From Alginatibacterium sediminis (GTDB lineage Bacteria > Pseudomonadota > Gammaproteobacteria > Enterobacterales > Celerinatantimonadaceae): DNA of 64,000 nucleotides. The position numbers and the translations under genes were made by a program. Numbering within the stretch: position 1 is the first letter of the stretch; each line of letters starts with the position of its first letter. The stretch lies in contig NZ_RAQO01000012.1 in assembly GCF_003610775.1 (NCBI RefSeq), positions 171,398 to 235,397 of the forward strand, read 5' to 3'. Below the pieces are notes generated by a model, which saw only the letters and a list, made by a program, of their open reading frames with translations, was not told where the DNA came from and did no database searches. Positions 8,192 through 17,610 of this stretch are shown here, piece after piece.

Positions 8192-8806
8192 CTAAAGCTG
8201 TCCCGCAACGACCAACATACGCATTAAATGTGGCAAACTTCGCGCCGCCATTTTTTGCATAATTCTTGAGCGATGTATTTCGACCGTTCCTTGCGCAATA
8301 TTCAGATCAATGGCAATGACCTTGTTGGCCTTACCTTGGGTTACCAGAAACATAATTTCATTCTCACGCTTCGTTAAACTGCCAATGCGCTTATCAATTT
8401 CTTGTCGTTGCTCTAAATCAACCCGGTTTTGGAGATCGCTTTCAATGGCTTTTTCGATTTTATTAAGTAAATCAAACTCTCGAAATGGTTTTTCCATAAA
8501 GTCAAAAGCACCATTTTGAATCGCCTCAACCGCCATCGTTATGTCACCATGCCCGGTAATAAAAATAACTGGTAATAGCACTTGCTGCTGATTAAGCTTT
8601 TCTTGTAGAACCATACCCGACATCCCTGGCATACGAATATCAAGCAACAAGCAGCCATGAGTATCTTCAAAGCCGTTCAAAAAACTGTTGGCATCCGGAA
8701 AACTCTGATAGTCATACCCGACACTACTGACCATCAACTCAATCATATCGCGCACACCCGCATCATCATCAACGATGTAGATTTTGGCTTTTTGGGTATC
8801 ATTCAT
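8192..8806 (-). CDS. FixJ family response regulator
   Basis: A 204-residue two-domain regulator. The receiver domain shows the acidic pair in IYIVDDDAG, the phospho-acceptor Asp in LLLDIRMPG, the Thr of ITGHGD and the Lys of FMEKPF. The C-terminal LuxR-type helix-turn-helix contains LTKRENEIMFLVTQGKANKVIA and IAQGTVEIHRSRIM, split around residues 140-185. The ATG at 8806 is chosen because it directly precedes the receiver fold and follows the kinase stop by 19 bases; a longer frame would overlap the kinase. It is the partner of the upstream histidine kinase. Targets may include the small genes downstream (inference). Confidence 0.93.
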   Translation of the reverse strand: MNDTQKAKIYIVDDDAGVRDMIELMVSSVGYDYQSFPDANSFLNGFEDTHGCLLLDIRMPGMSGMVLQEKLNQQQVLLPVIFITGHGDITMAVEAIQNGAFDFMEKPFREFDLLNKIEKAIESDLQNRVDLEQRQEIDKRIGSLTKRENEIMFLVTQGKANKVIAIDLNIAQGTVEIHRSRIMQKMAARSLPHLMRMLVVAGQL

Positions 8807-8825
8807 AGTCTTTAGTTTTTCCTTA

Positions 8826-10247
8826 TTACTTGATTGTGGGCAGCAACACGGTAAAAGTCGCACCACCTGCTTTTCGATTACTGGCACTTAAGGCACCGCC
8901 ATGTGCCTCAATTAAGTTGTAACTAATTGCTAAACCGACGCCCATACCATCTTTTTTAGTCGACACAAAGGGGTCAAAAATCTTACCTATTATATTGTCT
9001 GCAATCCCTGGGCCATTGTCGTGGACGTCTATCCATACTTTTTCGTCTTCGCTTCGCACTTTAATCCAAATTTCTGCCGAATCGAGATCTTTAAGTTCAT
9101 CGATTGCGTTACGTAATAAATTAGTAAGCACCTGTTGTAATTGAACAATATCCCCATTGACCCAACAGTTGTCGACCATTTTTACGATTTGAATATCGAT
9201 TTGCTGTTGCAATGCCACATGCGACACTAATTCGACACTTTGCGCTACAAGCTTGCTAACTTCGATACGCTCTAAGGTATGGGTACGGCTTTTAATAAAT
9301 TCGCGGGTACGGACAATAATTTCGGAGGCTCGAAGTCCCTCACTTGCAATTTTATCCAAAATTTCTGCTAGCTTTTGTTGCTCACCCTGACGATTAAATC
9401 GCTGACCGATGTCGGCATAACCGGTAATTGTCGCCAGTGGCTGATTAAGCTCATGCGCGAGGCTGGTTGCCATTTCGCCCATCATGACTTGCCGGTCAAG
9501 CTGCTCTAACTGCTGTTGCAGTTCTTGACGCGTTTCTAAAGCCGCCAAGGTTTGATCGTGTTCGTCTTCAATGCGTTGCTGCATTTCGTTATAGGAATCG
9601 ACTAACACATCGAGTTCGTCAATTTGTTCGTTTGCTAATCGCTCTAAGTGCAGAGGACGACCATAACCGGCTAGTTTACGAGTTTTCGTGTGCTCTATTA
9701 GCCTGTTTAGATGACGTCCAACATTTCGCTCAAATACATAGCTTAGGAAGCCAACTACTAATAGCGTTTTTAAGAAATTCGAGAATAATACCGTCATTGC
9801 GTAGTTAGATAGATCCCAATACACGCTTTCTAAGTCGGCCGCAATGAACAACTCTCCGAGATAACGTCTATCGTTACCTTGATCAAAGACTAAAGGAATG
9901 CGCTCACTACGACGCTGAATTGTAGAATCACTACCATATTCAAATAAGCGGCCATCACTTAGGCTTAGACGGACCTTACGAACATAAGGAAGTTGTAAAA
10001 CCCCTTCAACTTGCAAACGAGTAGTCGCATCATCAAAATCCCAAATGCTTTGCACTAAACTCTTCTGTATTGATCCGCGCACAATGGTCGAACTACTTTC
10101 AATGGTTTCAATATGATGACGGTATTGAAGTCCTAGCTGAAATAAGGTCATTGCCAAGGTCACACATGAGCTAAATAGAACGGCGGCCACAATCATTTTG
10201 CGTGCTAAAACATGCTGTTGCCACCATTGAAATCGAAACATGAACAT
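8826..10247 (-). CDS. Membrane sensor histidine kinase
   Basis: A 473-residue kinase: transmembrane helix near residues 15-37, a periplasmic sensor of about 110 residues containing SIWDFDDATTRLQVEGVL, a second transmembrane helix around 152-170, a HAMP-like linker and coiled coil, then the dimerisation/phosphoacceptor helix with His in SLAHELNQPLATI, and an ATP-binding domain with N box (LLRNAID), DNGPGIA and GVGLAIS. The SIWDFDD sensor type is common in kinases paired with FixJ-like regulators; its ligand is unknown. It forms an operon with the response regulator downstream and is divergent from a degenerate receiver gene at 10347. Confidence 0.93.
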   Translation of the reverse strand: MFMFRFQWWQQHVLARKMIVAAVLFSSCVTLAMTLFQLGLQYRHHIETIESSSTIVRGSIQKSLVQSIWDFDDATTRLQVEGVLQLPYVRKVRLSLSDGRLFEYGSDSTIQRRSERIPLVFDQGNDRRYLGELFIAADLESVYWDLSNYAMTVLFSNFLKTLLVVGFLSYVFERNVGRHLNRLIEHTKTRKLAGYGRPLHLERLANEQIDELDVLVDSYNEMQQRIEDEHDQTLAALETRQELQQQLEQLDRQVMMGEMATSLAHELNQPLATITGYADIGQRFNRQGEQQKLAEILDKIASEGLRASEIIVRTREFIKSRTHTLERIEVSKLVAQSVELVSHVALQQQIDIQIVKMVDNCWVNGDIVQLQQVLTNLLRNAIDELKDLDSAEIWIKVRSEDEKVWIDVHDNGPGIADNIIGKIFDPFVSTKKDGMGVGLAISYNLIEAHGGALSASNRKAGGATFTVLLPTIK

Positions 10248-10346
10248 CCTTATTCAAGACTACTATTCGGCGTAGGGGTTATCCCCAATTGTGCGCTTTT
10301 AAACATCAGCATACTATTTTGATACTTATCAGCAAAGGCGAATGAA

Positions 10347-10706
10347 ATGCTCAATCATCGCTTGGTGGTGCTTGGCTCAAAAGCATCGCTTCCAGCAGCC
10401 TGCCTAGAAAAAATTGAACGAATGGCAGGACCAGTACTTTGGTCACAATCGTTAGAGCACATAGATAACAACAGTTTAGCTTGTGCATCTTTAATACTAG
10501 TTGATGCACATATAGCCGATCTTGAATCTCAGCTATTTGAAACGATGTGCCACAACAGCGATATGTTAGTGGTTGTTTATCAATGTGACCGCGTCAAACA
10601 AGCTGTGCAAGTTATGAAACTTGGTGCAAGCCAAGCCGTGCCTGGTGATCTGTGCTCATCGATGATAGAACAAATGCTATTAAAATTCCTTCCAAGTCAA
10701 TCTTAA
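10347..10706 (+). CDS. Degenerate receiver-like protein, 119 residues
   Basis: A short cytoplasmic protein whose layout mimics a CheY-like receiver: a first strand HRLVVLG, a central strand ending in LILVDAHIAD where Asp would sit at the phospho-acceptor position, a fourth strand LVVVYQ, and KQAVQVMKLGASQAVPGD resembling the helix 4/strand 5 region of FixJ receivers. The N-terminal acidic pair, the conserved Thr and the conserved Lys are missing, so ordinary phosphorylation is doubtful. It is divergent from the kinase-regulator pair with a 99-base gap. A role as a phospho-independent partner of that system is inference. Confidence 0.65.
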   Translation: MLNHRLVVLGSKASLPAACLEKIERMAGPVLWSQSLEHIDNNSLACASLILVDAHIADLESQLFETMCHNSDMLVVVYQCDRVKQAVQVMKLGASQAVPGDLCSSMIEQMLLKFLPSQS

Positions 10707-11112
10707 GTCCTCTGTCTTTGTTCAGATTAGCAAATTGACAGTCCCGCGTTAACACTTTGTCCACGAATTAGAAACCAAATGTGACCCCTAGCCACAAATG
10801 TGTAACAGCTTTGTCGTGATATCGCGTGGATATCTATCCATACTTGACTCCCCGCCTAGTTCTTTCCATATTACTAGGCTGCACAGCAAGTTTTGATGGC
10901 TAAGCATTGCCAAAACCATCGTCAAGCACAAGTAAACTAAACCATAAGGTGGTGTAAACCTTGTGCCCTTGCATAACAAAGTCCAGCTAGACGACTTGGC
11001 TCTCCAAGTTTCATCTGTGTCAGCTTTCGACTCACAGCAGAACCAACAGAATTTAACGATAAGGCTCAGACGCCCTATTATTATTGGATTTAACTTACTA
11101 AAGGATAGAAGT
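10707..11112 (+). other. Intergenic region upstream of pntA
   Basis: 406 bases without a convincing gene. An open frame runs into pntA from 10963 but lacks a ribosome-binding site, and its first 50 residues do not resemble PntA. TTGACT at 10844-10849 with TATTAC at 10869-10874 is a possible promoter but has a 19-base spacer. An imperfect CRP-like half-palindrome (TGTGA at about 10780, CCACA with a 7-base spacer) is too poor to call. The region most likely holds the pntAB promoter and leader. Confidence 0.5.
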
Positions 11113-12648
11113 ATGCAAATCGGGATTCCGAAGGAAAGCTTCGATAACGAAAGCCGAGTTGCGGCGACCCCGCAAACGGTGGTTCAGCTCATAGCACTTG
11201 GTTTTGAAGTTCTGGTCGAAGAAGGCGCCGGTTCAAAAGCCAGTTTTACCGACCAAGCTTATCTTGACTCGGGGGCAACCATAACTCAGCAACAACAAAT
11301 TTTGGACTGCGGCCTCATTTTGATGGTCAACGCTCCAAATCAAGATGAGCTCCAAGCTATTAAAGCCGGTACTACTGTCATCAGCTTTGTTTGGCCGGCT
11401 CAAAACCCCGAGTATCTCGAAGCAGCAAGAGCCCAGGGTATTAATCTACTCGCTATGGATATGGTGCCACGCATTTCCCGTGCACAGTCTTTGGACGCCC
11501 TAAGCTCTATGGCAAATATCGCCGGTTACCGAGCCGTTGTCGAAGCAGCCCACAATTTTGGACGCTTCTTTACTGGACAGATTACTGCTGCTGGTAAAGT
11601 TCCACCCGCAAAAGTTCTGGTTATCGGGGCTGGTGTTGCCGGTTTGGCAGCAATTGGTGCAGCAGGAAGTTTGGGAGCTATCGTCCGCGCTTTTGATACA
11701 CGCCCAGAAGTTGCAGAGCAAATTAACTCTATGGGGGCTCAGTTCTTAGAGCTCGATTTCGAAGAAGAAGCAGGCAGCGGTGACGGCTACGCCAAAGTGA
11801 TGAGCAAAGCCTTTATTGAAGCAGAAATGGCGTTATTCGCAGAACAAGCCAAAGATGTAGATATCATCATCACCACTGCACTTATCCCCGGTAAACCCGC
11901 TCCAGAGCTTATCACTGAGGCAATGGTGAAAAGCATGAAGCAAGGCAGCGTGATTGTAGACTTGGCCGCCGCTACCGGTGGTAACTGTGCACTTACCGAA
12001 CCTGGGGAAGTTGTGCAACGCGAAGGCGTCACTATTATTGGCTATACCGATTTGCCAAGCCGACTACCGGCTCAAAGTAGCCAATTGTACGGCACAAACT
12101 TAGTCAATCTACTCAAGCTTTTAAGCCCAGAAAAAGACGGAAATATTGACCTAAACTTCGATGATGAAGTGATTAGGGGTGTGACAACTGTTCGTGAACA
12201 AGAAATCACCTTCCCACCACCAGCAATAAAAGTCAGTGCGCAAGCTAAGCCGCAGCCAGCGAAAGCTGTAAACGCGCCGGTTGTGGAAGAAGCTCCAAAA
12301 CGACCATGGCTAAAACCACTACTTGCTGCTATTGCTGTTTTTGGTTTTGCAAAGGTTGCTAACGCAGCACCAGTTGAATTTTTACAACACCTTACGGTCT
12401 TTGTTCTAGCGTGTGTCGTCGGATATTACGTGGTCTGGAACGTCAGCCATTCCTTGCATACACCCTTGATGAGTGTCACCAACGCAATAAGTGGAATTAT
12501 CATTGTTGGAGCCTTAGTACAGATGACCGCACAAGCCAGTGGGATTGTATTATTCCTCTCAGGAATTGCGATTCTAATCGCTAGCATCAACATCGCCGGC
12601 GGTTTCACCGTCACTCAGCGCATGCTTAAAATGTTCCGCAAAGACTAA
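11113..12648 (+). CDS. pntA: NAD(P) transhydrogenase subunit alpha
   Basis: Proton-translocating transhydrogenase in the inner membrane: transfers hydride between NADH and NADP+ driven by the proton gradient. The 511-residue protein (E. coli PntA: 510) starts MQIGIPKES at an ATG with AAGGAT upstream. Domain I contains the NAD-binding [13 protein letters not shown] (about residues 173-185) and the [17 protein letters not shown] loop before it. The C-terminal part (about residues 400-505) holds the hydrophobic helices of domain II. pntB follows after 12 bases, so the two are one operon with a terminator after pntB. Confidence 0.96.
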   Translation: MQIGIPKESFDNESRVAATPQTVVQLIALGFEVLVEEGAGSKASFTDQAYLDSGATITQQQQILDCGLILMVNAPNQDELQAIKAGTTVISFVWPAQNPEYLEAARAQGINLLAMDMVPRISRAQSLDALSSMANIAGYRAVVEAAHNFGRFFTGQITAAGKVPPAKVLVIGAGVAGLAAIGAAGSLGAIVRAFDTRPEVAEQINSMGAQFLELDFEEEAGSGDGYAKVMSKAFIEAEMALFAEQAKDVDIIITTALIPGKPAPELITEAMVKSMKQGSVIVDLAAATGGNCALTEPGEVVQREGVTIIGYTDLPSRLPAQSSQLYGTNLVNLLKLLSPEKDGNIDLNFDDEVIRGVTTVREQEITFPPPAIKVSAQAKPQPAKAVNAPVVEEAPKRPWLKPLLAAIAVFGFAKVANAAPVEFLQHLTVFVLACVVGYYVVWNVSHSLHTPLMSVTNAISGIIIVGALVQMTAQASGIVLFLSGIAILIASINIAGGFTVTQRMLKMFRKD

Positions 12649-12660
12649 GGAAAACATCAC

Positions 12661-14034
12661 ATGTCACAAGGACTACTCGTTGCTGCATACTTAATTGCAG
12701 CTGTATTGTTTATCTTCAGTCTCGCAGGCCTAAGTAAGCAAGAAACCGCTCAACGCGGTAATATTTTTGGAATCATCGGTATGGTGGTTGCGGTTATCGC
12801 AACCCTTGCAAGTTCACAGGTCAGCGGTGGAAGCTGGATTATCACCTTAGCTATGGCAATTGGTGCTGTGATTGGGGTTAAATTGGCACTTAAGGTTGAA
12901 ATGACCGAAATGCCGGAACTGGTTGCGATTTTGCACAGTTTTGTCGGTATGGCCGCAGTTTTGGTTGGGTTCTCTAGCGCAATTGACCACCCCGATCTCA
13001 TTGGCGCGGCTAAAAGCATCCATGATGTCGAAGTGTTTCTCGGGATCTTTATTGGTGCCGTCACCTTTACCGGTTCCGTGGTCGCCTTTGCCAAGCTGCG
13101 TGGACTTATCTCAAGCTCTCCAAAGTCGCTTCCCGGTAAACACTGGCTAAACTTAGGCATGCTACTCGTCTCTATTTGGCTAGGTAGTATCTATATGGGC
13201 AATGGCAGCATGTTTGCGCTCATTCTGATTACGTTAATTGCCTTTGTATTCGGCTACAACTTGGTGAACAGCATCGGCGGCGCAGATATGCCTGTAGTCG
13301 TATCAATGCTGAACTCCTACTCGGGTTGGGCTGCTGCTGCAGCAGGTTTCATGCTCGGCAACGATCTACTCATCGTAACTGGTGCTTTAGTTGGTAGCTC
13401 GGGAGCCATCCTGTCTTATATCATGTGTAAAGCCATGAACCGCTCCTTTATTAGTGTCATTCTCGGCGGTTTTGGCACCGAAGAAGGCACCATTGTCATC
13501 GACGGTGACCAAGGTGAACACAGCGAAGCTAGTGCTATTGAAGTCGCTCAGATGCTTAAAGACGCACGTTCAGTCATTATTGCCCCAGGCTACGGAATGG
13601 CAGTGGCACAAGCGCAATACCCGGTTGCAGAAATAACTAAACAACTGCGTGCCAAAGGAATTGATGTACGTTTCGCTATTCACCCTGTTGCAGGTCGCTT
13701 GCCCGGCCACATGAACGTGCTGTTGGCCGAAGCCAAAGTACCCTATGACATTGTGCTAGAGATGGACGAAATTAATGCCGACTTTAAAGACACAGACGTG
13801 GTTTTGGTTATTGGCGCAAACGATACCGTCAATCCAGCAGCACAAGAGCCAGGCAGTCCCATCGCAGGTATGCCTGTGCTAGAAGTATGGAATGCTAAGA
13901 ACGTGATTGTGTTTAAACGCTCCATGGCTACCGGCTATGCTGGAGTTCAAAACCCATTGTTCTTTAAAGACAACACCGACATGTTGTTTGGCGATGCTAA
14001 AGCCAGCGTTGATGCGATACTTAAAGAGCTGTAA
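12661..14034 (+). CDS. pntB: NAD(P) transhydrogenase subunit beta
   Basis: Second subunit of the membrane transhydrogenase; carries the remaining transmembrane helices and the NADP(H)-binding domain III. 457 residues (E. coli 462). The N-terminal two thirds is hydrophobic (about nine helices to residue 260). Domain III shows the NADP fingerprint [12 protein letters not shown] near residue 310, [18 protein letters not shown] around 340, and [10 protein letters not shown] near 390, ending with the conserved [16 protein letters not shown]. It follows pntA closely and ends 29 bases before a strong terminator. Confidence 0.97.
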   Translation: MSQGLLVAAYLIAAVLFIFSLAGLSKQETAQRGNIFGIIGMVVAVIATLASSQVSGGSWIITLAMAIGAVIGVKLALKVEMTEMPELVAILHSFVGMAAVLVGFSSAIDHPDLIGAAKSIHDVEVFLGIFIGAVTFTGSVVAFAKLRGLISSSPKSLPGKHWLNLGMLLVSIWLGSIYMGNGSMFALILITLIAFVFGYNLVNSIGGADMPVVVSMLNSYSGWAAAAAGFMLGNDLLIVTGALVGSSGAILSYIMCKAMNRSFISVILGGFGTEEGTIVIDGDQGEHSEASAIEVAQMLKDARSVIIAPGYGMAVAQAQYPVAEITKQLRAKGIDVRFAIHPVAGRLPGHMNVLLAEAKVPYDIVLEMDEINADFKDTDVVLVIGANDTVNPAAQEPGSPIAGMPVLEVWNAKNVIVFKRSMATGYAGVQNPLFFKDNTDMLFGDAKASVDAILKEL

Positions 14035-14062
14035 TTAGCAACAAATTCATTTAATTGTGACT

Positions 14063-14089
14063 AAGCCAAGCATTCGCTTGGCTTTTTTT
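14063..14089 (+). terminator. Rho-independent terminator after pntAB
   Basis: Stem AAGCCAAGC/GCTTGGCTT (9 bp, loop ATTC) running into a T tract (14083-14089), 29 bases after the pntB stop. Confidence 0.9.
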
Positions 14090-14159
14090 ATATAAGCGAT
14101 TTGAATTGTCACTGAGCTTTGCTAGTCTTGAACTTTCCTAAAATCGCACCGAGATTTTT

Positions 14160-15008
14160 ATGAGCAAAGTTATCATCGAAAAATGCCTTTTCCCTGCAGC
14201 TGGTTATGGTACCCGCTTTTTACCTGCGACCAAATCCATGCCTAAAGAAATGATGCCTATCGTCAACAAGCCCTTAATTGAATATGGTGTTGAAGAAGCT
14301 CTTGAAGCTGGTATTGAAGGCATGTGCATTGTGACAGGCCGTGGTAAGCATTCGATAAGCGACCACTTCGATTCCAACTACGAATTAGAGCACCAGATCA
14401 GCGGCACCTCTAAAGAAGCATTGCTCACAGATATTCGCCACGTGATCGAGAGTGCTAGCTTTACGATGACCCGCCAACGTCAAATGAAAGGCTTGGGGCA
14501 TGCGATTTTAACCGGCAGACGATTGGTCGGTGATAATCCCTTTGCCGTGGTACTTGCCGATGACTTATGTATTAACGAAGATAAAGGCGTACTTGCCCAA
14601 ATGGTCGATTTATACAAACAGTTTCGTTGTAGCATCGTTGCGGTGCAGGAAGTCCCCGATGAAGAAACTCATAAATATGGGGTTATCTCTGGCGAAATGA
14701 TAAAAGACGACCTATTTAGGGTCGATGATATGGTCGAAAAACCCGAACCAGGGACTGCCCCAAGCAACTTAGCGATTATTGGTCGCTATATTCTCACTCC
14801 AGATATTTTCGATATTTTGGAACGTACTGAGCCCGGTAAAAATGATGAAATTCAAATTACCGACGCCTTACTAGAACAAGCGAAAACTGGTTGCGTACTT
14901 GCCTACAAATTTAAAGGTCGACGTTTCGATTGTGGTAGCGTGCCAGGTTACATAGAAGCAACCAACTATTGCTACGAAAACATCTATTTACCAAAAAACA
15001 AAGACTAG
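14160..15008 (+). CDS. galU: UTP-glucose-1-phosphate uridylyltransferase
   Basis: Makes UDP-glucose from UTP and glucose-1-phosphate for polysaccharide and lipopolysaccharide synthesis. 282 residues with the nucleotidyltransferase signature FPAAGYGTRFLPATKSMPKE (residues 12-31), the VLADDLCI metal-binding region and the VEKPEPG substrate loop. The start is the ATG at 14160; family members begin the same distance from the signature. It is a single-gene unit bounded by terminators on both sides (14063 and 15015). Could work with the ManB/CpsG homologue at the window start in surface sugar metabolism (inference). Confidence 0.96.
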   Translation: MSKVIIEKCLFPAAGYGTRFLPATKSMPKEMMPIVNKPLIEYGVEEALEAGIEGMCIVTGRGKHSISDHFDSNYELEHQISGTSKEALLTDIRHVIESASFTMTRQRQMKGLGHAILTGRRLVGDNPFAVVLADDLCINEDKGVLAQMVDLYKQFRCSIVAVQEVPDEETHKYGVISGEMIKDDLFRVDDMVEKPEPGTAPSNLAIIGRYILTPDIFDILERTEPGKNDEIQITDALLEQAKTGCVLAYKFKGRRFDCGSVPGYIEATNYCYENIYLPKNKD

Positions 15009-15014
15009 CCCTCT

Positions 15015-15045
15015 AGCCCGCCTGTTCTAATTGCGGGCTTTTTTA
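15015..15045 (+). terminator. Rho-independent terminator after galU
   Basis: Stem AGCCCGC/GCGGGCT with an 11-base loop followed by a T tract (15039-15044), 6 bases after the galU stop. Confidence 0.85.
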
Positions 15046-15088
15046 TATACTCAGTTTTATCTGATCATTTTTACAGTAGTTCCTATCA

Positions 15089-17170
15089 ATGAAACTGAGT
15101 AATATGCCGATTACCGCGCTCAAAGGCGTGGGTGACAAACTTGCCCAAAAGCTTGAACATCTAGGCATAAGCACGGTTTCCGATCTACTTTTTCACTTGC
15201 CACTTCGTTATGAAGACCGCACTCAAATTTGGGCAATTCAATCGCTGCTGCATGGCATCCAAGCTAGTGTTGTGGGTGAGATACGTCGCGTTGAATCGGT
15301 ATATGCTCGGCGCAAAATGTTGGTTTGTCATATTGATGATGGCAGCGGCAGCTTAACCCTGCGCTTTTTTAACTTCAGTAATGCGCAAAAATCTAGTTTA
15401 GTCGTTGGCCAACAAATACGTTGTTTTGGAGAAGTAAAACGCGGCCATCATGGTTGGGAAATTATTCATCCAGAGTATCGCCTAGAGGGTAGCCGAGAGT
15501 TTGACCAACATGAAGAAGCGCTGACGCCTGTTTACCCCACAACCGAAGGACTAAAACAAAATACCTTTCGAAACTTAAGCGACCAAGCCCTGCTTTTATT
15601 AGCTCAATACCCGCTGCGAGAATTATTACCCGAACAACACCGCTTGGGCCTAGACGATATAAACCAAGCGATTAAAATGCTGCATCGCCCGCCGCCAGGT
15701 GTCGAACTTGAGTCCTTGGTCAATGGGCAACACCCAGCACTGCAGCGCTTGGTGCTAGAAGAAATATGTGCGCACCAATTAAGCATGTTAGCAATGCGCA
15801 GACAACAGCAGGCACAGCCCGCTTGCCCATTGCGCGAACCTCGAAAACTTAAACAACAATTTCTACAATCACTGCCCTTTAAGCCCACAAATGCTCAGAG
15901 CCGAGTGGTTAAAGAGATAAGCCAAGATCTGCGCCAAAATCAGGCTATGTTGAGATTAGTACAAGGTGATGTTGGCAGTGGCAAAACATTAGTGGCGGCA
16001 ATGGCAGCGATCCAAGCCCTTGGACGAGGTTACCAAGTGGCGTTAATGGCACCCACTGAGATTCTTGCAGAACAACATACTTTAAACTTTAAGGCTTGGC
16101 TTGAGCCTTTAGGTTTCGAAGTTGACTGGCTCGGTGGAAAACTTAAAGGTAAAGCGCGCGAAAAAACTTTGGAGCGAGTAGCCACTGGGCAAAGTCACAT
16201 GATTGTAGGCACCCATGCGATTTTTCAAGATCAAGTCCAGTTTCATAAATTAGCACTGGTGATCATTGATGAGCAACACCGATTTGGCGTACATCAACGT
16301 ATGGCTTTGCGCGACAAAGGAGCTCACCAGCTTGGAGAGCGAAGCCTACCCCATCAACTGATCATGACGGCGACGCCGATACCGCGCACCTTAGCGATGA
16401 CCGCTTATGCCGATTTAGAATTGTCGGTAATCGACGAGTTGCCACCAGGGCGAACCCCAATCACAACCGTTGCAATTCCAGACACCCGCCGCGAAGAAGT
16501 AACCCAACGGGTCCATAAAGCCTGTAAAAATGAAAACCGGCAAAGCTATTGGGTCTGCACCCTGATTGAGGAATCTGAGAGCTTACAATGCCAAGCGGCT
16601 GAAGATACGGCGCTGCAACTACAAAATCAATTACCTGATTTACGTATTGGCTTGGTTCATGGTCGAATGAAAGCGCAAGAAAAACAGTGGGTGATGCAAC
16701 AATTTAAAGCCCATGAACTTGACGTTTTAGTCGCCACAACGGTGATTGAAGTTGGAGTGGATGTACCCAATGCGAGCTTAATGATTATTGAAAACCCAGA
16801 ACGCTTAGGATTAGCGCAATTGCACCAACTTCGCGGTCGAGTTGGGCGCGGTAAAGTCGCCAGTCACTGTGTGTTAATGTATCACAGCCCCCTATCCAAA
16901 ACAGCCAGCGCGCGCTTGAGTGTATTACGTGAAAGTAATGATGGTTTTGTGATTGCTCAACGCGATATGGAATTGCGAGGGCCTGGCGAATTACTAGGAA
17001 CCAAACAAACCGGAGTAGCAGAATTTAAGCTGTGTGATTTAATCCGTGATAAAGCGCTGATATCGCCTGCTCAAAGTCTCGCAAGATCAATTGCTCAGCA
17101 GTTCCCTGAACTAGCCGAGCCACTGATTAAGCGCTGGGTTGGGGAGAAACGAGCCTACGCTCAGGCTTAA
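15089..17170 (+). CDS. recG: ATP-dependent DNA helicase RecG
   Basis: Branch-migrates replication forks and Holliday junctions during repair. 693 residues (E. coli RecG 693). The N-terminal wedge/OB domain starts PITALKGVGDKLAQKL. Helicase motifs: Walker A GDVGSGKT near residue 293, motif II DEQHRFG near 395, motif III TATPIPRTLAMT near 428, and motif VI QLRGRVGRG near 585. The family signature MELRGPGELLGTKQTG is near residue 630. The stop overlaps the convergent DUF2750 gene by 4 bases. Usual neighbours spoT/rpoZ are absent here. Confidence 0.97.
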   Translation: MKLSNMPITALKGVGDKLAQKLEHLGISTVSDLLFHLPLRYEDRTQIWAIQSLLHGIQASVVGEIRRVESVYARRKMLVCHIDDGSGSLTLRFFNFSNAQKSSLVVGQQIRCFGEVKRGHHGWEIIHPEYRLEGSREFDQHEEALTPVYPTTEGLKQNTFRNLSDQALLLLAQYPLRELLPEQHRLGLDDINQAIKMLHRPPPGVELESLVNGQHPALQRLVLEEICAHQLSMLAMRRQQQAQPACPLREPRKLKQQFLQSLPFKPTNAQSRVVKEISQDLRQNQAMLRLVQGDVGSGKTLVAAMAAIQALGRGYQVALMAPTEILAEQHTLNFKAWLEPLGFEVDWLGGKLKGKAREKTLERVATGQSHMIVGTHAIFQDQVQFHKLALVIIDEQHRFGVHQRMALRDKGAHQLGERSLPHQLIMTATPIPRTLAMTAYADLELSVIDELPPGRTPITTVAIPDTRREEVTQRVHKACKNENRQSYWVCTLIEESESLQCQAAEDTALQLQNQLPDLRIGLVHGRMKAQEKQWVMQQFKAHELDVLVATTVIEVGVDVPNASLMIIENPERLGLAQLHQLRGRVGRGKVASHCVLMYHSPLSKTASARLSVLRESNDGFVIAQRDMELRGPGELLGTKQTGVAEFKLCDLIRDKALISPAQSLARSIAQQFPELAEPLIKRWVGEKRAYAQA

Positions 17171-17538
17171 AAATTTTGGGCAAAGTCCTCGGCACTTTCC
17201 AATAGCGAGTCACCATTTAGATTGGGTAACAGCGCCACGAAGTGCTCATCGGCTTGCATTCCAGGAAGCCATTTTTGAACAAATACTTCGAAGTCGATCA
17301 TCAGCGGCTTGCATTGCGGGTGGTCTTGCTTTGCCCAAAGCTGCGCTAACTGTTCATGTGAGAACAACACCAGGGCATTCTCTTGGCCGGTATGCACCAT
17401 CAAACAACCTTCATCGTCAGCCAAAGTCCATACCTTGCCTTGATTCTTCATTTGAGAAATCAAATAGTCATAACGGACTTGGTCACTCATGCTTTCTATC
17501 GCAGAGATTTGGCTGGTACTTAGTTCAATATCGCTCAT
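17167..17538 (-). CDS. DUF2750 family protein
   Basis: A 123-residue soluble acidic protein. Features matching DUF2750 as I remember it: an N-terminal helical part with RYDYLISQ, then WTLADDEGCLM, a conserved hydrophobic LVLFSHEQLAQLWA, and IDFEVFVQKWLPGM followed by a short variable strand. Function of the family is unknown; no catalytic residues are evident. It converges on recG with a 4-base overlap of the 3' ends and lies downstream of no obvious operon. Start ATG at 17538 has AAGGAT 6 bases upstream. Confidence 0.8.
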   Translation of the reverse strand: MSDIELSTSQISAIESMSDQVRYDYLISQMKNQGKVWTLADDEGCLMVHTGQENALVLFSHEQLAQLWAKQDHPQCKPLMIDFEVFVQKWLPGMQADEHFVALLPNLNGDSLLESAEDFAQNF

Positions 17539-17610
17539 TGTTTATCCTTGGAGATTTTTAGGCGGCAAGTCTAACAGTTTCGCGATCGATCCCAAACAAT
17601 TAGCCAATGT

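Noticed and set aside
10775-10800. CRP-type site upstream of pntA
   Set aside because: The half-sites are separated by 7 rather than 6 bases and one half is weak.
10963-11112. 50-codon N-terminal extension of PntA
   Set aside because: Not PntA-like, no ribosome-binding site, and the internal ATG at 11113 has one and gives the family's normal length.
17139-17561. 140-codon plus-strand frame
   Set aside because: Runs antisense to the better-supported DUF2750 gene and has low-complexity Arg/Ser composition.
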